Shown here: in pieces, positions 35,323-45,530 of the stretch
How positions within the stretch are numbered: the stretch's first letter is position 1
Layout: every line of letters begins with the position of its first letter
NCBI GenBank assembly: GCA_030762175.1
Contig: CM060833.1
Span: forward strand, 163,458,501 to 163,522,500
DNA: 64,000 nt
Reading direction: 5' to 3'
Origin: Metallyticus violacea
Taxonomy: Eukaryota > Arthropoda > Insecta > Mantodea > Metallyticidae
Notes under the pieces: generated by a model
Database searches by the model: none
What the model was told of the DNA's origin: nothing
Seen by the model: only the letters and a program-made list of their open reading frames with translations
Position numbers and translations under genes: made by a program

Positions 35323-35362
35323 CTTTTATATTAAAATCACGCGAGGAGGGATATATACTACT

Positions 35363-35368
35363 CACGAC
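35363..35368 (+). repeat. Right target-site duplication of the giant element (CACGAC)
   Basis: Same six bases as 25115-25120, directly after the terminal ACTACT. Joining the flanks gives an inferred empty site AGTCCACGACTGTTG. Confidence 0.8.
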
Positions 35369-35842
35369 TGTTGAACTAATTACCAATCTTCGTGCAAAAG
35401 TTCCTGGCGAGATGATACGATAACAGGGACGAAACTGAAGTGAAAAAATGCACACACCTTAACTCTACAGTAACTTGCCAACAGATAAGAGATACGAATT
35501 AAAAGCACCATCACGGCTTACCATCCAGGAAATAATTATGTATGTCCCCATTCAACCTAATATCAAATTAGAAAGCTTATCGCCATAATTCTCAGCAACA
35601 ATCATAAAACCCTAAACATATCGGCTGTGGTTTACATATAAACAAAAGATGTAAAAAAATAACTAATAATGTAAAAAATTACCTTTGTTAATTAGAGTTT
35701 TCATCCAAATTTCAGTTGCCGTAGCGTAATTTATGCAAGCAAAAATGCAGAAAAAGCACTAATATAAATAACAAATACGAATAGTGGCAAAGCTTTGGAT
35801 ATATCGCTCTGTACATTATCCAAGTTATCATTAAAAGTGACA
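35369..35842. other. Intronic DNA right of the palindromic element
   Basis: AT-rich, no gene or repeat recognised. Confidence 0.5.
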
Positions 35843-36109
35843 ACCGCCATGGGTGGCCGAGATCATAAAGACGCGGACTCGTGAGCGGGAGGTCTGGGGT
35901 TCAAATCTCACCAGGATCGTCCTCCTTGACCAGGTTTTCCTCAGTCCTCATAACTGGCAAATACCGGGGAGGTGCCCTAAAATTAAGCCGGAAACATTTC
36001 CTTCCTTAAAAAATCCTTTCCCAGTATATCATTTCATCTCATGTATCATCAGTGTCCACCACCTGTGGTGCCTCAGTAGTAAAAACGGGCGTTAAACACC
36101 ATTAAAAAA
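35843..36109 (+). mobile_element. SINE-B copy, full length
   Basis: Head ACCGCCATGGGTGGCCGAGA, B-box region GGGGTTCAAATC, body TTTTCCTCAGTCCTCATAAC and tail CACCTGTGGTGCCTCAGTAG with an A-rich end. It lies in intron 6 outside the palindrome. Confidence 0.88.
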
Positions 36110-37322
36110 TGTAAAACTGGCAATGCAACACTACACATAGGCTTGTAAAGTGGTGTAGGAATAAGATCCTTCTAATTACACTGCTTTGACTTTTTCTCTA
36201 CCACACAATACTGGCCATAATTCTTTATTGTGTCTTTTTGCTTTTATAATGGATAATCAGCAGGGACTCGTAAAAGTGTTCTTAAAAATGATTACAAAAT
36301 GACTCAGATGTGTGCACTATCGTCCTTCATTCTGCATAACTCCCAATACACTTTTGTTTGATATCCATGCATCCACTGTGTGCGCCTTATTTAGGGTCAG
36401 TAGGGTCAAGTGCATCCTTTAACATTTTTTCACTTACATTGTTTCGAAATAGTGTGGAAAAACGATAGCATTTGCATTACGTGAATACATGAACATACTG
36501 CTAGCTTAAAAGTGTTTAACTTTGCAAAGTGTGTGAGAGAGAGGGGGGGAAGAGAGAGAGGTTATGTTGCAAGAAGCATGTTATGAGACAAAAATGTGTT
36601 ATGTTGCAACACACGTACAAGGAGATATATTGATTTGTAAGCCAAACAAATATTTCAGAATTCCGAATGCGAGATGGCGTGCTCAGGGTGTAGGACGGTT
36701 TTAACCCTATTGCTGTTAGACAAAATGAAAACTACAGCCTTTAATCTCTTAGCAGTGAGCAATTTAGCACACAAATAGAACACTGCCCCATATATCGTGC
36801 GCTGACACAGTTCTGAGAAATAACAAACAAACAAAAAAAAAATACTTCATCATACTTCACTAAATTTTACTATATGAAGCTGATAAAATAATTTGGGGAA
36901 TTAACAAGATTTATTAATTAATTAATCTGTCAATACAGAACAATCATATAGTTTCCGGCTACAAACACTATATTTTCGATGTCTGCGAAACAAAACTTCC
37001 CATATGTTGTTAATTGTTCGTTTAATTAATTTAAATTTTGTAATTGTAACCAAAACGGTCGCACTTTCAATTTTTCAAGTTTCTGCTCTCCTAAACAACT
37101 AAATTAAATTTATTCTATAATCTGAAACCACCGTCTACCTAGACATATTACTCTTCCAATTAGTTCTAATCCTGTTCTCAAAGGTTCGCACTTGCATACA
37201 CCAGAAACAACAGCGAACATGCCAATCTTCAATTGTGTGTCCTACATGCGCCAAACCACAAAAATAAAAAATCCTACTCACTTAACCGATGCGGCTGTCA
37301 AACGCATCTTCTCCACTAGCCC
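36110..37322. other. Intronic DNA without recognised gene
   Basis: AT-rich. It includes a short GA-rich run near 36534-36560. No coding or repeat family was recognised. Confidence 0.5.
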
Positions 37323-37490
37323 CCTTAACTCAAACTGAGTTTAACGGACCAGGTAATAGAGATACCAACCTCGTGTAGCAAAACTACAGTGAACTAAACA
37401 AAAGAGCCTTAACTCAAACTGAACTTAACGGACCAGGCAATAGAGATACCAACCTCGTTTAGCAAAACTACAGTGAACTAAACAAAAGAC
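37323..37490. repeat. 84-bp tandem duplication
   Basis: Units at 37323 and 37407 start CCTTAACTCAAACTGA and include TAACGGACCAGG and AATAGAGATACCAACCTCGT. They differ by only a few bases, suggesting a recent event. Confidence 0.88.
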
Positions 37491-37950
37491 GCTAAAATTA
37501 CCAAATGTTGCATATTTCATATTACGCTCACACGACCAACACATAGCATAGAGAGCAATAAATATATCTAATAGCACACAACAGTCTCAATGAACAAGCT
37601 GTTAAAAAGACGAGAGCTAAATACAATAAGAGAAATGAAATTCGGTAACAAATCAACAGAGTTAGAAATTTCAAAACCAAAAACATCGAAACTGGACTAA
37701 ATATGCACGAAAATGTATGTTATTTCTTTAATAACAATAATTTTTAATTTTCCTGCACATATATCTTTCATTGTCATTTTATGCTACTTTGATTTGAAGT
37801 TACCACCAATAGCCAATGTTAGAAACTGCTTCATTTTTCATAAAACATTAAAAGAAGCAAACAAGGACCATATTACCATTATCAGCAAAATCTTAATTAT
37901 AAGGAAGGAATAAAGAAAGAAACAAAAGAGAATGAGTGAATGAACAAAGG

Positions 37951-37956
37951 AACGAA

Positions 37957-38037
<81 letters not shown>
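37951..38037. repeat. (AAT)n microsatellite
   Basis: About 29 triplets, interrupted once by AAC near 38000. Confidence 0.95.
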
Positions 38038-38039
<2 letters not shown>

Positions 38040-38089
38040 CATGTAATTTTCAGAGCTATATATGCCACTAGGACTGTAATATAAATCTC

Positions 38090-38305
38090 GTTTGTACTAC
38101 TGAGGCATCACAGGCAGTGAACGCTAATGATACATGAGTTGAGATGATATATTAATTATTATGAAATTTATTTTTTGAAAAAGCGTTCCAATTTTAATTT
38201 ATGGCATATTCTTTTGATGAAGACGAAACAACCTGGGGGAAATCTCTGTCAGGAAATAAGATCCCAGCGAGATTCGAACCGTTGACCTTCCGTTCATGAG
38301 TCCAT
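38090..38305 (-). mobile_element. Diverged SINE-B copy
   Basis: Reverse-strand relic: TACTACTGAGGCATCACAGG, AATGATACATGAGTTGAGAT, and the B-box complement GCGAGATTCGAACCGTTGAC. The middle has decayed. Confidence 0.7.
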
Positions 38306-38726
38306 GGCTATGCAGCCTCAATTTGTTCATCTTATGACTAAACATTAGTAATAAGTAAAACTGAGTTTTCTTTAAGTGTATTCAAAACTAATGAAACAGC
38401 TGTTCAAAATAGCAGTAAGCTAAAAAAAAAGAAGATATAGAAAAGGAAAAGGATCTATTGCAAGTTGACTTCTGCTTTGTCACTTTAAGCACGATCGAAA
38501 AAGTTCGCTAAATATTAAACACGTCAGGTTTTCGTGTAATCTTTCTTTAAATAATAACAGAAAAAATGTCAAGGTCGTTCTGTTGTAATAGGTGGATATA
38601 ACATTATTTTAAAAATGCATTAAATTACAATGATCAGCTTTAGAACTAATAACAATAATAACCTGTAGCTGAACTATTTTTACGATGAGAAGGCAAATAG
38701 ATAAGAAAGGTGTCTGTTTGTTGCAG

Positions 38727-39000
38727 TGTACTGCAGCTAAAGAGGACCGGCCTGCTTTCGCGAATGTTAGCACAAACAACTCCCAGACTGCCTCCACGTT
38801 CTGCCGAATCTGCTGTACACAGTGTCAGTATAGAAGACGTCACTCCAGTCCTTGTCCTCCTGGGTTTCGGAACGCTCTTATCCCTTCTGATTCTCCTTCT
38901 CGAGATTGCTCTGGGTCACGCAAATAAACACAGCAGGAAACCCAATGAAAAAAGAATTTCATCGATTACTATGCTAAATGTATCAGCAATAACACAGTGA
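38727..39000 (+). CDS. IR exon 7: end of S2, M4 and C-terminus
   Basis: It encodes residues 433-522 and completes Asn432. VLQLKRTGLLSRMLAQTTPR is the amphipathic stretch after NSPYL-L-N. EDVTPVLVLLGFGTLLSLLI with LLLEI is the M4 helix (about 470-492), the IR hallmark -L-PVF-LL--G---A---F--E. A short basic cytoplasmic tail follows (HANKHSRKPNEKR) and the stop is TGA at 38998-39000. Only the first of two nearby CAG acceptors keeps frame. No canonical AATAAA lies in the next 300 bp. Confidence 0.92.
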
Positions 39001-41659
39001 CTTTTGTAGTTTAAAATTCAAGTTAAATGTTTTGTGTCGATCTTTAACATAATTAGTATGAATAATTTCAGTACTCTGCTAAAAGAGCAGCTGGAAAAAT
39101 ATTGTAGCTTTCTATATCCCAAACGTTTTAATTTTATCTACAATTTTAATTGGCATTAATTAAGAGAAATAATTAAACAACGTAATTATATTTTACTGGA
39201 AAAGGGTTTTTATTCTTTTTTAAAATAATATTTCCTAATCATTCCTTCCCATTTATGGTCATTTTTGAGAACAGGATAATCTACTCATTTGTTTTATATT
39301 TCGCATGTTGTACGAGGGTGGTAGTGTGGGTTTGTGGGAGTGGAACTGCTAGAGTCAAACGAAAGTATATGTTCGGGTAATAGGAAATTGATAACAGGCG
39401 GGAAATGTCACGTGTTTATGTATATGGTAGTCGCGTTGTATTCGTTGCGAGATATACAACACTTTTACTATGTGAACATTTTGTAAATTGTCTTATGTGT
39501 TTTAATGCATGTAAATCGGAAATTTCGTCAACTACGAGAAATTGTGTTCTTTCCAGCCATGGAAGATGCAGGAAAAAATTATACCTCAGCAAATACATCA
39601 CAAATGAGCATTATTAGTCCCACGGTGTACGCACCTTCAATACCTGTGTGCTTTTATCAACTGTGTTTATGATTATCATACTTGCGTGTATTATAATGCT
39701 TACGTGCGATTGTGCCCCGTAACATTTCCGCTACGCCACTTCCGCTGTATAATGAAATGAGTTGTAGTTTGCCTCCTGTGGTTCTCCGTGTGCGATTTCG
39801 CACCACCTACTGTTAACTCTGGTAAACATAAAACAAATGAGTGTGGTTCCTATTCTCAAATTTTGCCCTATTTTTATCTCTGCTTTGCTAAATTTGTTAC
39901 TTGGATTAATTGTGTAAAATACAGACATTCTCCTAAAATGTGATAGACAACTTGTTAAAGATTATGCGCAGAAACCATGCTCAGCCCGCTAGGTTCGGCA
40001 GTGAGTGTGAACAGAATAAGTGTGCTGCATAAAAATACCGAGAGATGGTGTTAATGGATGCTGTAATATATGCCCTGCTTTGCAATTCACAGGACGCATC
40101 TTTGCGCTATTAAACACGGCGTCTTAATGTTATGTGTAGGGCTAGGATGGTTATGCATTAAAAGGCAAAATGAGCATATAATTATGCGATTTGAAATATG
40201 GATATGCATTAACAATCCAGAAAGTATCTCACAAAAATGATGAAATAGTGAAAACAATCGAAATTATGTTCCGTTCATGCATTATGTTGAGACTGTATTT
40301 ATAAGCTGCCACCCTCATATTTAATTAGAATAATTATAGCAAGTAATTTTACATAACTTTGTTATAATCATGAATGTAATGTCATATTATTTCCTGTACA
40401 AGTGTTGAATTATTGTGTGTAAAATGTTATTTTCTTGCAAGTGTGCGCAAAGCTACTCTAGCCATAAAATCTGACCTGGAAATTTCTGTTTCCTGTTGTA
40501 ACAATATTAGCAAAGAATCTATTGGTATTCTGTTAGAGAATTGTAAAGCAGGGTAGGCACAATAAACAACATATGGCAGGCAACTACACGGGTGAAAAGA
40601 CAGGCCGATAACCTCTTCGAGGGAAGAAACCAACCGCTTGAGTTGATATCTACATGTAAAATGTCACGTAGGCCATGTTTATTTAGTTTACAATTTTGCG
40701 ACCCGCAGTTAGTATTGCAAGAGTATTCAGCGGGGCAATATCAGTGGAAGAGCTTTCTCAGTTTAGTTTAGTTAGTGGAAAGCTGTAGTTAGTTTGGGAA
40801 GAGTATTAAGTGGACGAGCTTTATTAGTTGAGTGCAGTACATTTTATGTGCAATAGTTTATGAACAATCCATCTCCCTAACGAAAACTATTTTTAATCTC
40901 CAAGACTCCTTCCCCAATGGTCGCAGGAACATAAAAATGACCAGCAGCAGAGTCTCAACACCCGTGGCAAAACTGTTAAGACAGCAGTAACCATCGCCGG
41001 TGAAATTATCATTTACCACTGAGAATCCAAAACCTATCAATCAAATTTCCTTTATCCAAATTCTTCCCTCCATTCTGGTACATATATTTAATTAACTCCC
41101 CTCTTGCTCCGTTAAAAACCGCTGCAATATCTAATGTACTGCATAATCTACTAAAGTAATAATTTTTTGTTGTAAAAGACACATTTTTTGTGCACTGGAA
41201 CTGCTACTGAAGTGAGCAACTCTTCCCATTGCAGTGTATAACAGCAATCATCTTAAGGTTTGAAAACAGAAACGATTCTCTGTTGCTTCTAAGAATTGAT
41301 TTGTATTGAGAAAAACACTGTTGGGCTACAACAGATGTTATAGACGCATGCTATTTCTTTCATCGACAAAGTTTTGCCAATGTCCGACAATTTGCGCTCC
41401 GTTTTACCAGACAAAACATTATCAATGTGTTTTAAAATATGGCACCGTGATTATTTTGAAGTACATAGCTAAATTTTGCTACTACTTTCTTTGCAGTTTC
41501 ACTTGACGCAGATTTAAGCTCTAAGAAATTTTCTATTAGACTTATATTTATAAAAGTGGTACGTCGTTCCATTTGATAGCTGTGATGGCTGTAGAAATGA
41601 AGATGAAATGTGACTTAACGTAAATAATTCCTCCTTTATTCCATTTCCCACATAGCATT
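39001..41659. other. Intergenic DNA after the receptor gene
   Basis: AT-rich. A few ORFs of 60-70 codons (39405-39617 +, 40427-40633 -, 40858-41040 -) show no recognised domain. An imperfect repeat of AGAGTATT...GTGGA(A/C)GAGCTTT occurs near 40717-40830. Confidence 0.5.
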
Positions 41660-42230
41660 ATTTGCTTATTTTTCATTTAGTTCTTTCAGTATCTTCTCAA
41701 TAATGTGAAAATGTTTACAATAATATGTACGTGCCTCTAACCATGTTTCCCATCTCGTAATAATTGGTTCAGGAAGAAGTACACTTTCCGATACCAACAA
41801 ATTGATTCTGATCAGAAATTTAACGTAAACCTTTTTTAGGCTTGATACTAAACAACAGAAGGAAAATTTAAGCGCACAGTTTCACTCAGGCGGTGTACTG
41901 CATGAGCCAAGCACGTAACATGAATCGTTCCATTATACAAAGGTGTGCCCCCTCCCTGCCTTAATCATATATTAGGCAGCGTCAGATAAGAATAAAATTG
42001 CATTTTCACACCTAGTTCCCTCTGACCACAATAACAACACTGCATTATTGAACACCTTAGCTATAGTTGGATGATTTCTCACTGCTATTTCTTCCGTTGT
42101 TAGAAGATAAACGTCTGAAATTTCATTTTGACGGAACGTGCCAACATTTAGGTTACATACGAGTGCACGTCGCTTACACGCATCTGGAGTTTCATCCAAA
42201 CTAATCCAGATTAGATTATCCTAAATAGAA
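41660..42230 (-). pseudogene. hAT-derived CGGBP1-like transposase relic
   Basis: The reverse strand reads WISLDETPDACKRRALVCN, then VGTFRQNEISDVYLLTTEE, TIAKVFNNAVLLLW, ENAILFLSDAA and, after a frame change, IHVTCLAHAVHRLSETV and EPIITRWETWLEARTYY. This follows the CGG-repeat-binding-protein-1-like / hAT family (SIDETTDA, LFVSDAAPYM, THVTCLAHALHR, RWGTWL). The first Asp-containing motif (SLDETPDA) is kept. At least one frameshift breaks the protein near 41980, and no N-terminal zinc finger (BED-like) was found upstream. It is probably a dead transposon copy or retro-copy. Confidence 0.75.
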
Positions 42231-44346
42231 GCGTGTATTTCTTGTGCGGTTTTTTAAATAATTAATTAGACATAATGTTTGCGAAGAATAGATCACTGTT
42301 GTAGTTTTTTTATATATATTGTTTAAGAAGCACGTAATTTAGCACATTGCAATTTATATAGCAAAATTTCAGCAAAAGTGAAACTTGACTTAGATCCTTA
42401 TTAAAGATTGATAACTCGGAGCCGAAAGTTGAACAAGTTCTTTTAGCATACGCTGTTTGGCGCTTTTATTGAGCGAAATGTTTTTTTTTAGATCTATTGT
42501 TGTCTGCAAATATTGCGCGCAACATTGCATCAGAGCCCCGCGCCCCTCGACCCTTGTCTCGAGAATTCCTCTGCCACAAATACGGCTCGAAATGAGCCTT
42601 ATTTTAATGTATTTGTAATTAATTTTATTATTTTAAAAGATAGCTAATAAATTGTGCTTTAAAATCGCAAAATATGTATAATTGTAAGGATATGCCATAA
42701 ATATTATGCAATTATGAAAATATTCATAAAATGCAAAAAACATGCACTATAAATCGTACAATTTCAGACTATAGAAACATTGTTTCGTGCACATATTACA
42801 ATATGCACATGTTTGAATCAAAAAGAAAAAGGTTAATATTACCTAACTATCCTAGCTGTAGTATTGATTAACGCATATAAATAGAGCTGAGTGTATGGCC
42901 TAAAATGTTAAAAATATGGAAGCATACTGTGAAAATATGACAATAATATCATATAAAAACTAACCTGACCAATTTTCAAACTCTTATCTTTGTTTAAATT
43001 GAATTCTTACTGAATATTTTAAAAATATTATTTTCATTTATTAAATTACGAATATATTTAATCAATCAATAGATAGCATTCAACACAATGAAAGAAATAT
43101 TACAACCTGGCAATCTACAGAAGCAATAGGCGTTTGGCTAATTATGAGTCATGCACGAGGTGAAATTCAATTATTTAAAATAAATTATTTATTTCTAAAC
43201 CCCATCAAAAGACAGGTAACTATCATAATGACAGGAGCTGTGAACAGTTCAAACAAATGGATTTGTCATCAGATTATTTCAAACCTATCTTCCAGTACTG
43301 ATTTAGTTGTAAATAACGCCAGTTATCGTATTGTCCAGCTAACCGGAAATCAACTACAGCATATCTAAAATTGCAAATATTTTAATGGCTAAAGATTTTC
43401 ACTTTGAATCTAAAATGCGGAAAACATTCCATATAGGTACACAGGAGAAATTAAAGTGTTAAACTTACCTAGAATAACAGGAGAGTTAACAAAATCATCA
43501 TTAGATGATGTGACTCTGTTAATAGCTAGTACGTCACCAATCCTCCAAAAAAGTTAGAGCTGAAAGGACGAAATTGCTACGTAGTGTGTTTATGTCGCGG
43601 TGGTATCAACAGCAAGAAACAGAATACAATCGGGAATGTATGGGATACCGGTCACTTCGTAAACCACGTAACAAGTTACCTGAAATAAAAGATAAGTGCA
43701 CACATTATTACTAGATAAATTAATGTCTTGCAAACCAGCAAATGAAAACCAAGTGAAATAATGGGAAAACAACTTAATAACGTTCTTAAAAGTTGCGTTA
43801 TTAAGACACCAAAATTGCACACGACCATGTTAAAATGTACAGACGTTAGAAAAAATAGTGCAACAACGGAAAAAATGCAATTAATAATCAACTTAACACA
43901 AGCACACACACTAAGCTACAACTAATCTCTTGTAAATCCTAACCGGAGGATCCAGTGGTCGGACCTGACCACCTGACGACATCCATTCACCTCCTATTCG
44001 AAAAAAATTGCGAACATGTTGGTATATCGTAAAAGCATATAAAAATTGGATTGGAAACTTTGAAAATCAAACTTCGAATCACTGAAGCCATGCACTACGT
44101 TGAGAAAAATCTAAAATTGAAGCACAGATTCGCCCCAGTGGTGAAAAAAATGAGACATACAACGCAACAGTAATATATTAAAATAACATTGCTTGGCAAC
44201 TCTGAAAAATAAAAGACGAACCACTGAAGAAGGAAGTTCGCAGAGCCGCCCTGGTGGGAAAAACGAAAGACAAGCACGCGAACATAATAATGTGGAAATT
44301 TGCTATGTTCATCTGTTTATCAATCCTTGCCACCAAGAACTCCGAA
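42231..44346. other. Intergenic DNA without recognised gene
   Basis: AT-rich. ORFs at 43144-43368, 43590-43820 and 43676-43909 show no recognised domain. Confidence 0.5.
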
Positions 44347-44347
44347 G

Positions 44348-44418
<71 letters not shown>

Positions 44419-44420
44419 CT
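44347..44420. repeat. Inverted microsatellite (AAT)n then (ATT)n
   Basis: A run of AAT triplets turns directly into ATT triplets around 44399, giving a self-complementary tract. Confidence 0.9.
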
Positions 44421-44963
44421 GCACTAATGCTTCTTTAATTAAACTTGCAGTAATAATGTATATTCTCACTTTATCGTAAGTTTTTATAACTTTATATAAG
44501 TTTTGGTTAAGTTGTATACCCTTAAGGAAGTTTGTAAGGAAAACTGACCACCTCCTTCTCTTCCTCCTAGTCAAACACATAAACATCCTATATTACAGAC
44601 AAAACTTTCCGTGGCGCTATCCTTCCTTTGGGCCTCCCACCATATCATACAGACCTTTAACCGAATAAAATTAGTTAGAGCAGAGGTCAAAGATATCATT
44701 AATAATTATATTTCTAAAATTCATTAGAAGAGAAGCGAAAGAAGGTAATGTAACTTTTCGAAAACTACACCGCACAAAAGTGGTCAAAATGAAAAGGATT
44801 TCTGGAAAAAAAAAAAAAAAAATATTTACGATACCGTGGACAGCTTGATTATTAGAGATGATGCAATCAGATACGGATTCTGGTGTGGACTTGTGTAATA
44901 TGAACTTTTCGGAGCAAGGGGAGTAGATGCACTTCCCCGTGGCCAACCGAAGAGAGGAGGGTG

Positions 44964-44965
<2 letters not shown>
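44421..44965. other. Intergenic DNA without recognised gene
   Basis: Contains a poly-A run at about 44807-44822. No gene was recognised. Confidence 0.5.
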
Positions 44966-45035
<70 letters not shown>

Positions 45036-45036
45036 T
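44966..45036. repeat. (AGT)n microsatellite
   Basis: About 23 AGT triplets. It continues as ATAGTAGTAGTA after the SINE at 45040-45330, so the SINE landed inside it. Confidence 0.93.
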
Positions 45037-45039
45037 ATA

Positions 45040-45330
45040 TTTTTTATTAGGTTTATTTACGGACGTTCTTTAACATCTCAGGTATTCAGCGTCCCATTCA
45101 ATTCAGGGCGTGAAACGGCCGACAAATTTTGCTCAGAGGCCTCTCTTTCAGGCTTGAGGTTCTTTTTCGTGCCGTAAATGTACGACACGGGACCGGCTTT
45201 ACTTCCCTTCCGAAGGCAGTCATACTTAGGATTTTTACGCCCGAAAAAAACCTTCGGTCCTGGCCGGGATCGAACCCGCGATCTTGAGTTTAGGAGGCAA
45301 GTATGGTACCACTACACCACCAGGACCGAC
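45040..45330 (-). mobile_element. SINE-A copy, full length, inside (AGT)n tract
   Basis: Reverse strand: tail TTTATTTACGGACGTTCTTT, body, B-box complement GGGATCGAACCCGCG, head complement ACTACACCACCAGGACCGAC. AGT repeats occur on both sides. Confidence 0.9.
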
Positions 45331-45351
45331 ATAGTAGTAGTAAAAGACAGT

Positions 45352-45530
45352 AGACCGTAAACACTGATGATACCTGAAATGAAATGGTAAACTGATAAAG
45401 AATGTGTTTCAGGCCTTAGTTTAGGGGGCTAAGAAAAAATGGAGAAAACCTAAACGAGGTAGGATGATCACGGGGGTAACTGAGCCAGGCCTCTTGCCCA
45501 CGAGCCCGTGCCGTAACTACCAAAACCGGC
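45352..45530 (-). mobile_element. Diverged SINE-B copy
   Basis: Reverse-strand pieces ACACTGATGATACCTGAAAT, TTTCAGGCCTTAGTTTAGGG and GCCTCTTGCCCACGAGCCCG, much changed in the B-box region. Confidence 0.7.

Larger units (their letters stand above)
25121..35362. mobile_element. Giant palindromic (foldback) element, 10,242 bp
   Basis: Two inverted arms (25121-29930 and 30797-35362) surround an 866-bp unique centre. The arms differ mainly in homopolymer and microsatellite lengths and by one 245-bp segment present only on the left (29644-29888). The terminus is AGTAGTATATATCCCTCC at the left, mirrored as GGAGGGATATATACTACT at the right. CACGAC flanks both sides. A 6-bp duplication with 5'-AG ends is known for Polinton/Maverick elements (Dada elements give 6-7 bp). 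No DNA polymerase B, integrase, ATPase or capsid reading frame is visible. I infer a non-autonomous DNA element that captured or accumulated other repeats. It lies wholly inside intron 6 and is absent from the spliced message. Confidence 0.82.
30797..35362 (-). repeat. Right arm of the giant palindrome
   Basis: Inverted copy of 25121-29930 without the 245-bp segment. Its features mirror the left arm: position x corresponds to about 60483 minus x in the outer part. The GGT tract differs by one triplet and several A/T runs differ in length. Confidence 0.88.
19986..38726 (+). other. Intron 6 of the receptor gene (18.7 kb)
   Basis: The largest intron, between S2 and the M4 exon. It contains the TTAGG-like tract, SINE pieces, a tRNA-like relic, several microsatellites and the 10.2-kb palindromic element. 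The acceptor is TGTTTGTTGCAG. A second CAG 10 bp on would break the frame. Confidence 0.85.
1736..39000 (+). other. Ionotropic receptor (IR75-like) gene, 7 exons, 5' end outside window
   Basis: This is the gene-level entry for a variant ionotropic glutamate receptor, a ligand-gated cation channel of sensory neuron membranes. Seven exons of 294, 107, 204, 212, 215, 263 and 274 nt join in phase (0, 2, 2, 1, 0, 2) to 1569 nt, which is 522 residues plus a stop. Seen in order are the amino-terminal-domain end (1-98), S1 (about 99-224), M1 (about 226-241), the pore (about 254-272), M3 (about 285-308), S2 (about 315-450) and M4 (about 470-492). IRs of this type are usually about 600-650 residues, so an N-terminal part with the signal peptide is missing upstream. 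The typical insect IR co-receptors IR8a and IR25a are not in the window. Assignment to the IR75 clade rests on my reading of the NGSWDGMVGML and RR-DL motifs. Membership of the IR family is much surer than the clade. The gene appears intact from 1736 on, with no frameshift. Confidence 0.9.

Noticed and set aside
25121..35362. The palindrome as a sequencing or assembly foldback artefact
   Set aside because: An artefact would not create an exact 6-bp flanking duplication or one arm-specific 245-bp segment, and both outer flanks are distinct unique sequence. Spanning long reads would settle it.
38735..38736. Second CAG acceptor for exon 7
   Set aside because: It would leave the wrong phase after exon 6; the first CAG (ending 38726) restores Asn432 and the frame.
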